Shown here: piece after piece, positions 26,147 through 33,234 of the stretch
How the letters are laid out: every line of letters begins with the position of its first letter
How positions within the stretch are numbered: position 1 is the first letter of the stretch
DNA from: Chitinolyticbacter meiyuanensis
Lineage (GTDB): Bacteria > Pseudomonadota > Gammaproteobacteria > Burkholderiales > Chitinibacteraceae
Direction: 5' to 3'
Length of the DNA stretch: 64,000 bases
NCBI RefSeq assembly: GCF_008033135.1
Contig: NZ_CP041335.1
Span: 2,671,925 to 2,735,924, forward strand
Position numbers and translations under genes: made by a program
Notes under the pieces: model-generated
Database searches by the model: none
Seen by the model: only the letters and a program-made list of their open reading frames with translations
Told to the model about the DNA's origin: nothing

Positions 26147-26902
26147 TCAGCCGAGCATGCGCTGCAGCTCGGCTTCCCAGTTTACCGATTGCCAGTTCGG
26201 CCCGATGGTCAGGCTGAGATAGCCGTCGCCGCGGAAGCGGCGGTCGATCTCGATCAGCACCGCGATATCGTGGGCACCGGGCAGGAAGGTCACCTCCACC
26301 TCGGCAATGCTCCAGCTGCCACCCGCCGGCTTGAATTCGAATTCCTGGTAGCAGCCCAGCGTGCTGCTGCGGTTGGCCGCACGTGCCGTGCCCTGCTCAA
26401 TGTCGACCCGCACCAGCGTGAAGCCGATGTTGTCCATGGCGGCGAGGAAGCGCTGCATGGCCGGCGTCGGCTGCACGGAGAGAAAGTCGCGGTCGGTCGC
26501 ATCGACCGCACGCTCGATCGCCAGATCGGTCTCCACCCATACCGGTGCCTTGATATGCGGCTGGTAGCCGCTGCGCGACGGAAAGCCCGCATTGAGCGGC
26601 AGCTCCAGCGGCAGCGTGAACGAGAACGGCAGGCGGATCTCCTGCCCCGGCTGCACTTCCTGCCGGCCAGCGACACGCACGCTGCCCAGGCTGTGGCTGC
26701 TGCGGTATTCGTTGTCGCCGCGCTCCACTTCCACCTCGGTCATCAGCACCAGCGCCACGTGCTCGATGACCTGGGCGACATCGCCGCCGCGGATCACCAC
26801 CTCGCCGGACAGCGGCCCACCGGGCTGGACCGTGCTCTGGTGCAGGCGGGTATCGACGCTGGCGCCCCCGACGCCGAGCGACGCAAACAGTTTCTTGAAC
26901 AT
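26147..26902 (-). CDS. Spo0M-like (sporulation control) family protein
   Basis: A 251-aa protein of the SpoOM family, which has an arrestin-like fold: MFKKLFASLGVGGASVDTRL at the start, VQPGGPLSGEVVIRGG, and VEVTFLPGAHDIAVLIEIDRR near the end. The family controls sporulation in Bacillus, but it is common in non-spore-forming bacteria where its role is unknown. Tandem ATGs lie at 26905 and 26902; AGGAG is better spaced to 26902. It is convergent with the TerB-like gene (3-bp gap) and divergent from the rtcB leader. Confidence 0.82.
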   Translation of the reverse strand: MFKKLFASLGVGGASVDTRLHQSTVQPGGPLSGEVVIRGGDVAQVIEHVALVLMTEVEVERGDNEYRSSHSLGSVRVAGRQEVQPGQEIRLPFSFTLPLELPLNAGFPSRSGYQPHIKAPVWVETDLAIERAVDATDRDFLSVQPTPAMQRFLAAMDNIGFTLVRVDIEQGTARAANRSSTLGCYQEFEFKPAGGSWSIAEVEVTFLPGAHDIAVLIEIDRRFRGDGYLSLTIGPNWQSVNWEAELQRMLG

Positions 26903-27056
26903 CATTGCTCCTTGTTGAATGCGGCGCTGGGACCGGCCGGCCGGCCGGGGGTTCCCAGCACGTACGCGAAGTTCTCGCAAAGCGGTGCGCACATCGTTCT
27001 GACAACGAGATGACGTTGCATGTACGCAACACCGCTCTCAGTACCCGACCGTTTGC

Positions 27057-27086
27057 TTGACACAACCCGGCCTTAGCCTTTGAAAT
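27057..27086 (+). promoter_or_regulatory. promoter candidate of the rtcB leader
   Basis: TTGACA (27057-27062) is a perfect -35 consensus. The -10 is weaker: TGAAAT at 27081-27086 with an 18-bp spacer. An inverted repeat GTTGC-N6-GCAAC (27015-27030) lies about 27 bp upstream of the -35 and may bind a regulator. Confidence 0.45.
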
Positions 27087-27127
27087 CGCCACTTCCGTCA
27101 ACCCGCAACCGAGAGGAGTACCCCCGC

Positions 27128-27163
27128 ATGACCCACCAACACGCTCCGCAAACTCTGCGCTGA
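27128..27163 (+). CDS. possible 11-aa leader peptide of the rtcB operon
   Basis: ATG-to-TGA frame encoding MTHQHAPQTLR. It has the strongest ribosome binding site in the area (GAGAGGAG, 9 bp upstream), so translation is likely although the peptide is tiny. The stop codon lies 12 bp before the first of two tandem hairpins. This is the layout of an attenuation leader or of a small independent transcript. His and Gln codons are frequent, but no single amino acid stands out. Confidence 0.45.
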   Translation: MTHQHAPQTLR

Positions 27164-27175
27164 CCCCCATTCCTT

Positions 27176-27240
27176 ACACCGGCGTGGGGAAGTGCCCCAC
27201 GCCGGTGTGCGAAAAGCCCCGGCCATCCCGGGGCTTTTTC
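27176..27240 (+). terminator. tandem hairpins, second one a terminator
   Basis: The first hairpin is a 14-bp perfect stem (27176-27189 with 27195-27208, loop AAGTG) without a T run. The second (27212-27239, 11 bp, with GCCCCGG/CCGGGGC at the top) ends in TTTTT. They separate the 11-codon ORF from rtcB, so some readthrough, antitermination or another promoter is needed to express rtcB. Confidence 0.78.
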
Positions 27241-27310
27241 ATGCCCGCTCGCCGCGCACCTGGCCCACGAAGCCAGGCGTCAGCAGCGACGGGCCCAAAG
27301 GAAGACCATC

Positions 27311-28516
27311 ATGCCTGTCATGAAAAACCTGGCCGGCCGCGTGCCGGTCAAAGTCTGGACCGACGAGATCGAATCGGCCGCGATCCAGCAACTGAAGAAT
27401 GTGGCCCAACTGCCCATCGTCCACGGCCATGTGGCCGCGATGCCCGATGTGCATCTGGGCATCGGCGCCACCGTCGGCTCGGTGATCCCAACCCGCGGCG
27501 CCATCATCCCGGCCGCCGTCGGCGTTGACATCGGCTGCGGCATGAACGCGGTACGCACCTCGCTCACCGCCGCCGACCTGCCGGACAACCTGGCGAGGTT
27601 GCGCAGCAACATCGAAGCCGGCGTGCCGGTGGGCTTCAATCAGCATGCCTGGGACAAGGTGCGTGGCTCGGCCCACCAGCGCGCCGCACGGCCGCTCGAC
27701 GACCGGCTCGACCGCATCGTCGGCAAGCATCCTGGCCTGATGAAAATGCAGCGCCAGTTCGCCCAGGCCTGGATCTGCCAGATCGGCACGCTGGGTGGCG
27801 GCAACCACTTCATCGAGCTGTGCCTCGACGAAGCGGACCGGGTGTGGATCATGCTGCACTCGGGCAGCCGCGGCACCGGCAACGTGATCGGCCGCTATTT
27901 CATCGAAGCGGCGAAGAAGGACATGCGCCGCCACAAAGTGAATCTGCCCGATCGCGACCTCGCCTACCTGAGCGAAGGCTCGACGCTGTTCGACGATTAC
28001 GTCGAGGCACTGGAGTGGGCGCAGGACTACGCGCTGGTGAATCGCCGCGAAATGATGCGACTGGTGGTCGAAGCCATGCGCCCGCAACTGCCAGCGTTCA
28101 CGCTGACCGACGAGGCCATCAACTGCCACCACAACTACGTGGCACGCGAGGAACACGACGGCGAAAGGCTGTTCATCACCCGCAAGGGTGCGATCGCCGC
28201 GCACGCCGGCCAGCTCGGCATCATTCCCGGCTCGATGGGCGCGAAGAGCTACATCGTGCGTGGCCTAGGCAACAGCGAATCGTTCTGCTCGTGCTCGCAC
28301 GGTGCGGGACGCCGGATGAGCCGCAGCGAAGCCAAGCGCCGCTTCAATCGCTTCGATCTTGCCGCCCAGACCGAGGGCGTGGAATGCCGCAAGGATGGCG
28401 GCGTGGTCGACGAGATCCCCGGCGCCTACAAGGACATCGACGCGGTGATGGCGCAGCAGACCGATCTCGTCGAAATCGTTCACACCCTCAAGCAAGTGCT
28501 GTGCATCAAGGGCTGA
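27311..28516 (+). CDS. rtcB: RtcB family RNA ligase
   Basis: RtcB joins RNA 3'-phosphate or 2',3'-cyclic phosphate ends to 5'-OH ends using GTP and Mn2+. The 401-aa product has all signatures: MPDVHLGIGATVGS, VDIGCGMNAVRT with the metal-binding Cys, GTLGGGNHFIEL, and SCSHGAGRRMSR with the His that is guanylylated. The C-terminus LKQVLCIKG is typical. No rtcA or rtcR is nearby. It is the first gene of a four-gene unit (ASCH protein, EIQ-N-DW protein, 51-aa protein). A GGAAG ribosome binding site precedes the ATG. Confidence 0.94.
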   Translation: MPVMKNLAGRVPVKVWTDEIESAAIQQLKNVAQLPIVHGHVAAMPDVHLGIGATVGSVIPTRGAIIPAAVGVDIGCGMNAVRTSLTAADLPDNLARLRSNIEAGVPVGFNQHAWDKVRGSAHQRAARPLDDRLDRIVGKHPGLMKMQRQFAQAWICQIGTLGGGNHFIELCLDEADRVWIMLHSGSRGTGNVIGRYFIEAAKKDMRRHKVNLPDRDLAYLSEGSTLFDDYVEALEWAQDYALVNRREMMRLVVEAMRPQLPAFTLTDEAINCHHNYVAREEHDGERLFITRKGAIAAHAGQLGIIPGSMGAKSYIVRGLGNSESFCSCSHGAGRRMSRSEAKRRFNRFDLAAQTEGVECRKDGGVVDEIPGAYKDIDAVMAQQTDLVEIVHTLKQVLCIKG

Positions 28517-28543
28517 TCGCCCGCAACCATCAGGAGCCCCACC

Positions 28544-29029
28544 ATGGAACAGACCCAAGCGGTGATCCCGCAGCCGGTTGCCTCGTTCTGGCAAGCCTTT
28601 CTGGCCCAGGCCGGATTGCCGGAACACACCCCGCTGTATGAGACCTTCGCCTTTGGCGACAACGAAGCCGACAGCAGCGCACTGGCCGCGCTGGTACTGG
28701 CTGGGCGCAAGACCGCCACCGCCTCGCTGGCGTGGGAATACGGCCCCGACCGGCCACTGCCACGTGCTGGCGACTACAGCCTCGTCATCGATTGGCAGGG
28801 TAAGCCGCTGTGTGTGATCGAAACGCTGCGGATCGATCTCAAGCCGTTCGATCACGTCGACAGCGCCTTTGCCGCCGCCGAAGGCGAAGCGGACGGCACG
28901 CTGGCGAGCTGGCGCGAGCTGCACTGGCAGTATTTCGAACGTGTCTGCACCCGGCTGGGCCGGCAAGCGTCGCCCGGCATGATCGTCGTCTGCGAGCGTT
29001 TCAGCCGCCGCTGGCCGGCATTGCCGTGA
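28544..29029 (+). CDS. ASCH domain protein
   Basis: A 161-aa protein with an ASCH (PUA-like) domain, a fold linked to RNA or nucleotide binding and hydrolysis. FGDNEADSSALAALVLAGRK followed by TATASLAWEY is the G-K-x-x-x-S/T core, and LCVIETLRIDLKPFDHVD and MIVVCERFS complete the fold. An AGGAG ribosome binding site lies 8-12 bp before the ATG. Some ASCH proteins are ribonucleases; the role next to RtcB is not known. Confidence 0.85.
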   Translation: MEQTQAVIPQPVASFWQAFLAQAGLPEHTPLYETFAFGDNEADSSALAALVLAGRKTATASLAWEYGPDRPLPRAGDYSLVIDWQGKPLCVIETLRIDLKPFDHVDSAFAAAEGEADGTLASWRELHWQYFERVCTRLGRQASPGMIVVCERFSRRWPALP

Positions 29030-29103
29030 ATCGCGCCCAGCCCCCTGCTTAACCATCCGATGGCATCGCCGCACGGCGGGGCCCGACATGAGGAAAAACC
29101 AAA

Positions 29104-29244
29104 ATGAGTCAGCCACTTCTGCGCCCCGACCCTGTCCATCCCTTTGTCGCCGCGCCCGCTGGGCGCGGCCTGGAGCCCTTCCATGGAAGCCCAACTGATC
29201 GACGACATCGTCGCCATCCTGCCGCACGGCCGGACGCGATTTGA
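29104..29244 (+). CDS. possible 46-aa ORF overlapping the next gene
   Basis: An ATG with a good AGGA site 9 bp upstream opens a 46-codon frame (MSQPLLRPDPVHPF...) that overlaps the 5' end of the next gene in another frame. Its translation would cross a hairpin at 29149-29169 that covers the approach to the downstream ribosome binding site. It could be a coupling leader; alternatively it marks the original N-terminus of the downstream protein before a frameshift, or it is chance. Confidence 0.3.
   Translation: MSQPLLRPDPVHPFVAAPAGRGLEPFHGSPTDRRHRRHPAARPDAI
29149..29169 (+). promoter_or_regulatory. hairpin just upstream of a ribosome binding site
   Basis: GCCGCGCCC-GCT-GGGCGCGGC is a perfect 9-bp stem with a 3-nt loop, two bases before the GGAG (29172-29175) of the EIQ-N-DW gene. 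A stable mRNA hairpin here could limit its translation. Confidence 0.45.
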
Positions 29245-30082
29245 CTACTACCCCGAACGCTATGCCTGGCTGCTGTTGCGCCACGCCGTCGGCAACGGCT
29301 GCAACATTGCCGAGCTGCGGCAATCGCCGTACGCCGGCCTGCTCCACAAGCCGCGCGTCAAAGCCTGGCTCGCGCAGCTCGGCGGCCCGCGCCTGCGACC
29401 GGACGACGTGCTCGCCGCCGATGGCGACGCCACGCCGCTGCATTTCACGCTGACGCTGGATCGCTGGCAAGGCCAGCAGACCACGCGCGGCAATGCCAAT
29501 CTGGTGCTGCAGCTCAACTTCGACCGAGAACATGATCGGCACTACCAAAATCTGATCGCGCCGACCCAGCGCTATGGCCCGTTCGTATGCGCCAGCCATC
29601 CGGTATGCGAAGGTGGGCGCAACACGCTGGCCTGGGCAAGACTGGATATCGATCTCGAAACCGGCGAAGTGCTGATCGAGGAAATCCAGAACGATTGGCT
29701 GCGCCGCGTCACGCATTGTCTGAAATACCCGCGCTACTTGCAGCGCCGCGGCGCCAACCCGGATGGCCTGGCGGAATACGCCGCCTGGCTACTCCCGCGC
29801 TACCAGCGCATCTGGGCCGAGGCCATGCTGGCAGCCACCGTCTGGTTCGTGCGCGAGGAGCTGGGCATTGCCCGCATGTTCTACCACTCGCCCGAATCGA
29901 ACCTCCGACTGAAGGACCTGGACGCCGATTGGGCGCCGCCGCGCTCGCTCTATACCGATCTGCCGCGCCAGTTCTGCTTTCGCCAGCAGGGCACGGTGCC
30001 GCACTTCCTGCGGCACAAGCGCGCCAAGCTGGCGCGCCGCGCACCGCTGTTCGAGCTCGACCTGGGGAGGAAGGCCGCATGA
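29183..30082 (+). CDS. unrecognised protein with EIQ-N-DW motif
   Basis: I do not recognise this 299-aa protein with confidence. It is soluble, without a signal peptide. The N-terminal half includes FDYYPERYAWLLLRHAVGNG and LLHKPRVKAWLAQLG. The middle holds LDIDLETGEVLIEEIQNDW, which resembles the EEIQSDW motif of domains in large phage and plasmid polyvalent proteins; those proteins also have a later helix like WAEAMLAATVWFVREELGIA here. The C-terminus is very basic (HFLRHKRAKLARRAP). Start ATG 29183 has GGAG 7 bp upstream. Its stop overlaps the 51-aa gene. An RNA-related role is possible from context only. Confidence 0.75.
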   Translation: MEAQLIDDIVAILPHGRTRFDYYPERYAWLLLRHAVGNGCNIAELRQSPYAGLLHKPRVKAWLAQLGGPRLRPDDVLAADGDATPLHFTLTLDRWQGQQTTRGNANLVLQLNFDREHDRHYQNLIAPTQRYGPFVCASHPVCEGGRNTLAWARLDIDLETGEVLIEEIQNDWLRRVTHCLKYPRYLQRRGANPDGLAEYAAWLLPRYQRIWAEAMLAATVWFVREELGIARMFYHSPESNLRLKDLDADWAPPRSLYTDLPRQFCFRQQGTVPHFLRHKRAKLARRAPLFELDLGRKAA

Positions 30083-30234
30083 AAATCAAACTCACCCTGC
30101 CCAAACCGCGCAACCCGGTCGCGCTGGCTGCCCGCCAGCGCCACGCCGGGGTGCATGATCGCGGACACAAGGCCAAACGGCAGCAGGACCGGCAAGCGCT
30201 GCAGCGCAAACTGCAACGCGATACCGAGTGGTAA
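30079..30234 (+). CDS. 51-aa basic protein
   Basis: A very basic 51-aa protein. MKIKLTLPKPRNPVALAARQ is followed by RHAGVHDRGHKAKRQQDRQA and a Lys/Arg/Gln-rich helix ending DTEW. Its ATG overlaps the stop of the previous gene and GGAGG lies about 10 bp upstream, so it is well translated. The NPVALAARQR-AG-H pattern resembles small basic proteins found in other proteobacteria, but I cannot name a function. Nucleic-acid binding is a guess from charge. Confidence 0.7.
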   Translation: MKIKLTLPKPRNPVALAARQRHAGVHDRGHKAKRQQDRQALQRKLQRDTEW

Positions 30235-30268
30235 ACGGTGTGAACGCTAGAAGGTCGCGGTCATCGGC

Positions 30269-30288
30269 AACGCCAGTACCGGCGTTTT
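30269..30288 (+). terminator. intrinsic terminator of the rtcB operon
   Basis: A 6-bp stem (AACGCC/GGCGTT) with a 6-nt loop followed by TT, 35 bp after the 51-aa gene. Confidence 0.5.
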
Positions 30289-30335
30289 ACCGGTGTGTCG
30301 ACGGCGAGGTGCCAAGCACCCTGGCCAGTAGGCGG

Positions 30336-30890
30336 TTACTGCGCATGCTGGCCAGGTTGCCACAGCACGTCCGGCACGCCGACTTCGGCATTGGCCACGC
30401 GCGCCAGCACAAACAGCAGATCGGAAAGGCGGTTGAGGTAGCGCGCGCCCGGCGCCAGCTCGCCGCCATCGCGCGCCAACGGCGTCAGCGCGCGCTCGGC
30501 ACGACGGCAGACACAACGCGCCACATGTAGCAGCGCTGCGGCGCGGCTGCCACCCGGCAGGATGAACTCCTTGAGCGGTGCCAGCGCAGCATTGAACGTA
30601 GTCACTTCCTCTTCCAGCCGTGCCAGCTGCACATCGGTGATCGCGCGGTGGCCGGGAATGGCAAGCTCGCCGCCGAGGTCGAACAGATCGTTCTGCACCC
30701 GCGCGAGGCAATCGCGGATGGCTGCGGACAGCGGTTCGCACAGCACCACGCCGAGCGAGGAATTGAGTTCATCGACTTCGCCGAGCGCGTGGATGCGCGG
30801 GTGATCCTTGGCGACGCGGGTGCCGTCGGCAAGGCCGGTGCTGCCGTCGTCGCCGGTTCGGGTGGTGATCTTGCTGAGGCGGTGGCCCAT
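30336..30890 (-). CDS. corrinoid (cob(I)alamin) adenosyltransferase, PduO type
   Basis: A 184-aa enzyme that transfers the adenosyl group of ATP to cob(I)alamin, forming adenosylcobalamin. KITTRTGDDGSTGLADGTRV is the ATP-binding N-terminus; HALGEVDELNSSLGVV, FILPGGSRAAALLHVARCVCRRAER and LNRLSDLLFVLAR are the conserved helices, with the Arg and Asn at the active site. No other cobalamin genes are adjacent, so it probably serves salvage. Confidence 0.92.
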   Translation of the reverse strand: MGHRLSKITTRTGDDGSTGLADGTRVAKDHPRIHALGEVDELNSSLGVVLCEPLSAAIRDCLARVQNDLFDLGGELAIPGHRAITDVQLARLEEEVTTFNAALAPLKEFILPGGSRAAALLHVARCVCRRAERALTPLARDGGELAPGARYLNRLSDLLFVLARVANAEVGVPDVLWQPGQHAQ

Positions 30891-30942
30891 GGTATTGCCC
30901 TGGTGATGAAAAAGCGCAGTGGCTGCCGCCGCCGCGAGGGCG

Positions 30943-31257
30943 CTAATTTACCAAGGTCAGCACCGTTATGGGTTTGTCACCATCGTTATCGCAGCTGCGC
31001 ACGGTCACGCGCACGGCGCTGTGGTTCTGCAAGGCGAGCAGCACCAGATCGTAATAGGCGCGGCCGGCAGCGGTGTTGACGTCGAATACGAAGCCCCAGC
31101 CAGAATTGGCACTGTTGCAATTGTCACCACGGATGCGGATCACGCCGCTGCCGTTTTCGCGCAAGCGCAGCGAGGCGATCTGGCCGGCGACATCGGCGGC
31201 TGGTACCGCGCTGCTGAGGCAGGCAGCGGCAAGGGTGAGCAGGAAAGGTCGCTTCAT
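30943..31257 (-). CDS. small secreted protein, paralog A
   Basis: A 104-aa exported protein of unknown function. MKRPFLLTLAAACLSSAVPA is a signal peptide. The mature part has a double-cysteine pattern, RGDNCNSANSGWGFVFDV and VTVRSCDNDGD, probably one disulfide. Two ATGs lie at 31260 and 31257; the GAGGG upstream is better spaced to 31257. A paralog lies 105 bp upstream on the same strand (31363-31691) and is frameshifted. Confidence 0.72.
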   Translation of the reverse strand: MKRPFLLTLAAACLSSAVPAADVAGQIASLRLRENGSGVIRIRGDNCNSANSGWGFVFDVNTAAGRAYYDLVLLALQNHSAVRVTVRSCDNDGDKPITVLTLVN

Positions 31258-31362
31258 CATCGAGCCCTCGATCGGATGAGAGAGCGCTCAATGTCGCACG
31301 CGGCGCCAAAGGCCCCGTGGTGAAGATGATGCTGGACAAACTGCGCGAATCGGCGCTGGCGC

Positions 31363-31691
31363 TCAGTTCTGCAGCTTGAGCGACAGCACGTCCTTGTCGC
31401 CGCCGACGTTGCAGTTGCGCACTTCAACGGTGACGCTGCTGCGGTTGCGGGTGGCGATCAGCAACAGCTCGTAATACGCGGCGCCGGGGTGGTGCCCAGG
31501 CTGAACACGTAACCGCTGCCCGACGAGAGGCTGTTGCAGTTGTCGTTGCGCAATCGGAACTTCACCTGGCCGCCATCGATGACCCGGATCGACTCGACTT
31601 CGGCGGTGATGTCGGCCGCCTGCGCCGACAGCGGCAGCAGTGCGACAAGCAGCAAGGGCAAGGTCGACAACTTGACCATCACATGGGGCAT
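31363..31691 (-). pseudogene. small secreted protein, paralog B (frameshifted)
   Basis: Same family as the gene at 30943: a signal peptide (MVKLSTLPLLLVALLPLSAQA), then RNDNCNSLSSGSGYVFSLGT matching NCNSANSGWGFVFDVNT, and in another frame AAYYELLLIATRNRSSVTVE with RNCNVGGDKDVLSLKLQN. The break lies at a run of four C (about 31487-31492); one extra C restores a protein of about 105 residues. It may be a recent mutation, a phase-variable state or a sequence error. The start at 31691 has GGAG 6 bp upstream. Confidence 0.7.
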
Positions 31692-31711
31692 GGCAGGCTC
31701 CATTGCGGCCC

Positions 31712-32107
31712 TCAGGCCGGTTCGCTCTGACTGCGGTAGGGGGTGTCGCCAGGATTCCAGATGCCCAGCCGGCCGTTCGGCGCGACATCGAACCGGCCGC
31801 CCAGTGCTTCGACCAGCTGGCGCGCGGCGGCCGCATCGTTCACGGCGACGAACTGGAACGCCTGCACATCGGCGATCACGTCGCCATAGTGCTTTTCGGT
31901 GAATGCCCGTGCCGCCTCGGCCGTCATCGGCGTGGCCTGGTGATGGACGTGGATGTCGAAGTCGACACCGAAGGTCCGCACCCGCCAGGCTTCCTGCTCA
32001 TCCAGCCACCACTGCACGGTATCGACGTCGTTGCCGTCGGCCTCGTACTCGATGTTCTCCAGGTAGCTGCTCACCACCTGCAGCCGGCACACCAGCAGCG
32101 TCGCCAT
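31712..32107 (-). CDS. hypothetical protein
   Basis: A 131-aa soluble protein I do not recognise. YLENIEYEADGNDVDTVQWW and VDFDIHVHHQATPMTAEAA suggest an alpha/beta fold; the C-terminus is polar. Its ATG overlaps the stop of the upstream TPR gene, so the two are translated together. Confidence 0.6.
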   Translation of the reverse strand: MATLLVCRLQVVSSYLENIEYEADGNDVDTVQWWLDEQEAWRVRTFGVDFDIHVHHQATPMTAEAARAFTEKHYGDVIADVQAFQFVAVNDAAAARQLVEALGGRFDVAPNGRLGIWNPGDTPYRSQSEPA

Positions 32108-32538
32108 TACAGCACCAGCCCGACGCGCTGCTTGAGGAAGTCGAGATAGCGCTCGTCCTCATCCTCGAACACCTCGACGCCGCCGGTCTCGAACGCCTGC
32201 GCCAGCTGATCCGCCGCGCGCGCCTCGTTGCCGAGCTCCAGGGCGCACTGCCCCAGCCGCAGGTGAATGAACGGGTTGCCCTCACCCTCCGGGCAGCGCA
32301 GCGCTAGGATCAAGGTCTCGGAAGCCGCGTTGAAATCGCCCAGCTGGAATTGCGTATCGCCGATCGCGGTCAGCACGATGGTGCTTGCCTCGAAGCGCTC
32401 GCGCTCCGTGGGCAGCAGCACTTCCGCCTCGCGGTATTTGGCGAGCGCCTGAGCGTCGCGCCCCTTCTCGAAGTGCTTGTCGCCCTCGTCGAGCAAGGCG
32501 GTGATCTGTTCGTGCAGGATGGCGGGCAGGATGGTCAT
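32107..32538 (-). CDS. tetratricopeptide-repeat protein
   Basis: A 143-aa protein with about three TPR units: DEGDKHFEKGRDAQALAKYR, AIGDTQFQLGDFNAASETLI and LRLGQCALELGNEARAADQL. TPRs mediate protein-protein contacts. It is followed, with a 1-bp overlap, by the hypothetical gene at 31712, which may be its partner. Confidence 0.8.
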   Translation of the reverse strand: MTILPAILHEQITALLDEGDKHFEKGRDAQALAKYREAEVLLPTERERFEASTIVLTAIGDTQFQLGDFNAASETLILALRCPEGEGNPFIHLRLGQCALELGNEARAADQLAQAFETGGVEVFEDEDERYLDFLKQRVGLVL

Positions 32539-32641
32539 ATTCGGATTCTTGGTTGGACGGAAGACTCAGCGGCCTACGAAGTATGAAAGCGTGCCATCTC
32601 TTGCGCCAGCCCCCTGTTGATCGGATCTGGCGCAGGGCGGG

Positions 32642-33130
32642 TCAATCGTGGGGGATCGCCACGTCCACCAGCACGGGCTTGAGGATGGGCAACAGGTCGG
32701 CGGGCGCCAGCCCGACCAGGAAGCCGCGCTTGCCGCCGTTGAGATAGATGCGATCGAGCGCCGTGATGCTGCGCTCCAGATAGACCGGCATCGCCTTTCG
32801 GGTACCCAGCGGCGAAGTACCGCCGACCAGATAGCCACTGTGCTTGTTGGCGACCTCCGGCGTGCACGGGTGGATGGCCTTCTTGCCGATCAGCCGTGCC
32901 AGGTTCTTGGTCGAGGTCTCGCAATCGCCATGCATCAGCACGATCAGCGGCTGCTTGTTCTCGTCCTCCATCACCAGCGTCTTGATCACCGCGTGCTCGG
33001 GCACGCCCAGCTCCCGCGAAGACACGGTGGTGCCGCCCTTTTCCTCGTAGTCGTACAGGTGTTCGGTGAAGGCCACCTTGTGTTGGCGCAGCACGCGGAT
33101 GGCGGCAGTAACGGGGGCTTTTTCGCTCAT
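32642..33130 (-). CDS. ybaK: Cys-tRNA(Pro)/Cys-tRNA deacylase
   Basis: YbaK hydrolyses mischarged Cys-tRNA(Pro), protecting translation fidelity. The 162-aa product has the fold signatures: ELGVPEHAVIKTLVMEDENK with the catalytic-site Lys, MHGDCETSTKNLARLIGKK, and GYLVGGTSPLGTRKAMPVYL. The frame continues to 33334, but the family starts at MSEKAPVTAAIRVL (33130). It is divergent from selO. Confidence 0.92.
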   Translation of the reverse strand: MSEKAPVTAAIRVLRQHKVAFTEHLYDYEEKGGTTVSSRELGVPEHAVIKTLVMEDENKQPLIVLMHGDCETSTKNLARLIGKKAIHPCTPEVANKHSGYLVGGTSPLGTRKAMPVYLERSITALDRIYLNGGKRGFLVGLAPADLLPILKPVLVDVAIPHD

Positions 33131-33234
33131 GGGATGGGGCGGGTACAATACCCGACTATTGAACTCAACTATGGGGACCACACCTAGACCGGTGTATCCC
33201 GTAACCAAGGTCCGCGGCACAGCTGCCGCAAAAC

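Larger units (their letters stand above)
26903..27310. other. 408-bp leader region between the Spo0M-like gene and rtcB
   Basis: This gap carries the two divergent promoters, the 11-codon ORF and the tandem hairpins listed separately. The part 26930-26960 is unusually GC-rich (a run of GGCC units). I found no sigma-54 promoter (GG/GC at -24/-12), which would have been expected if an RtcR-type activator controlled rtcB. Confidence 0.5.

Noticed and set aside
26930..26960. GGCCGGCC run before the Spo0M-like gene
   Set aside because: Self-complementary by composition; no loop or T run that would mark a terminator or regulatory RNA.
28265..29716. 483-aa minus-strand frame
   Set aside because: It is antisense to rtcB, the ASCH gene and the EIQ-N-DW gene, which have ribosome binding sites and domain signatures.
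33150..33180. TTGA-N2-TCAA between ybaK and selO as an FNR-like site
   Set aside because: The spacing (2 instead of 4) does not fit FNR/ANR sites.
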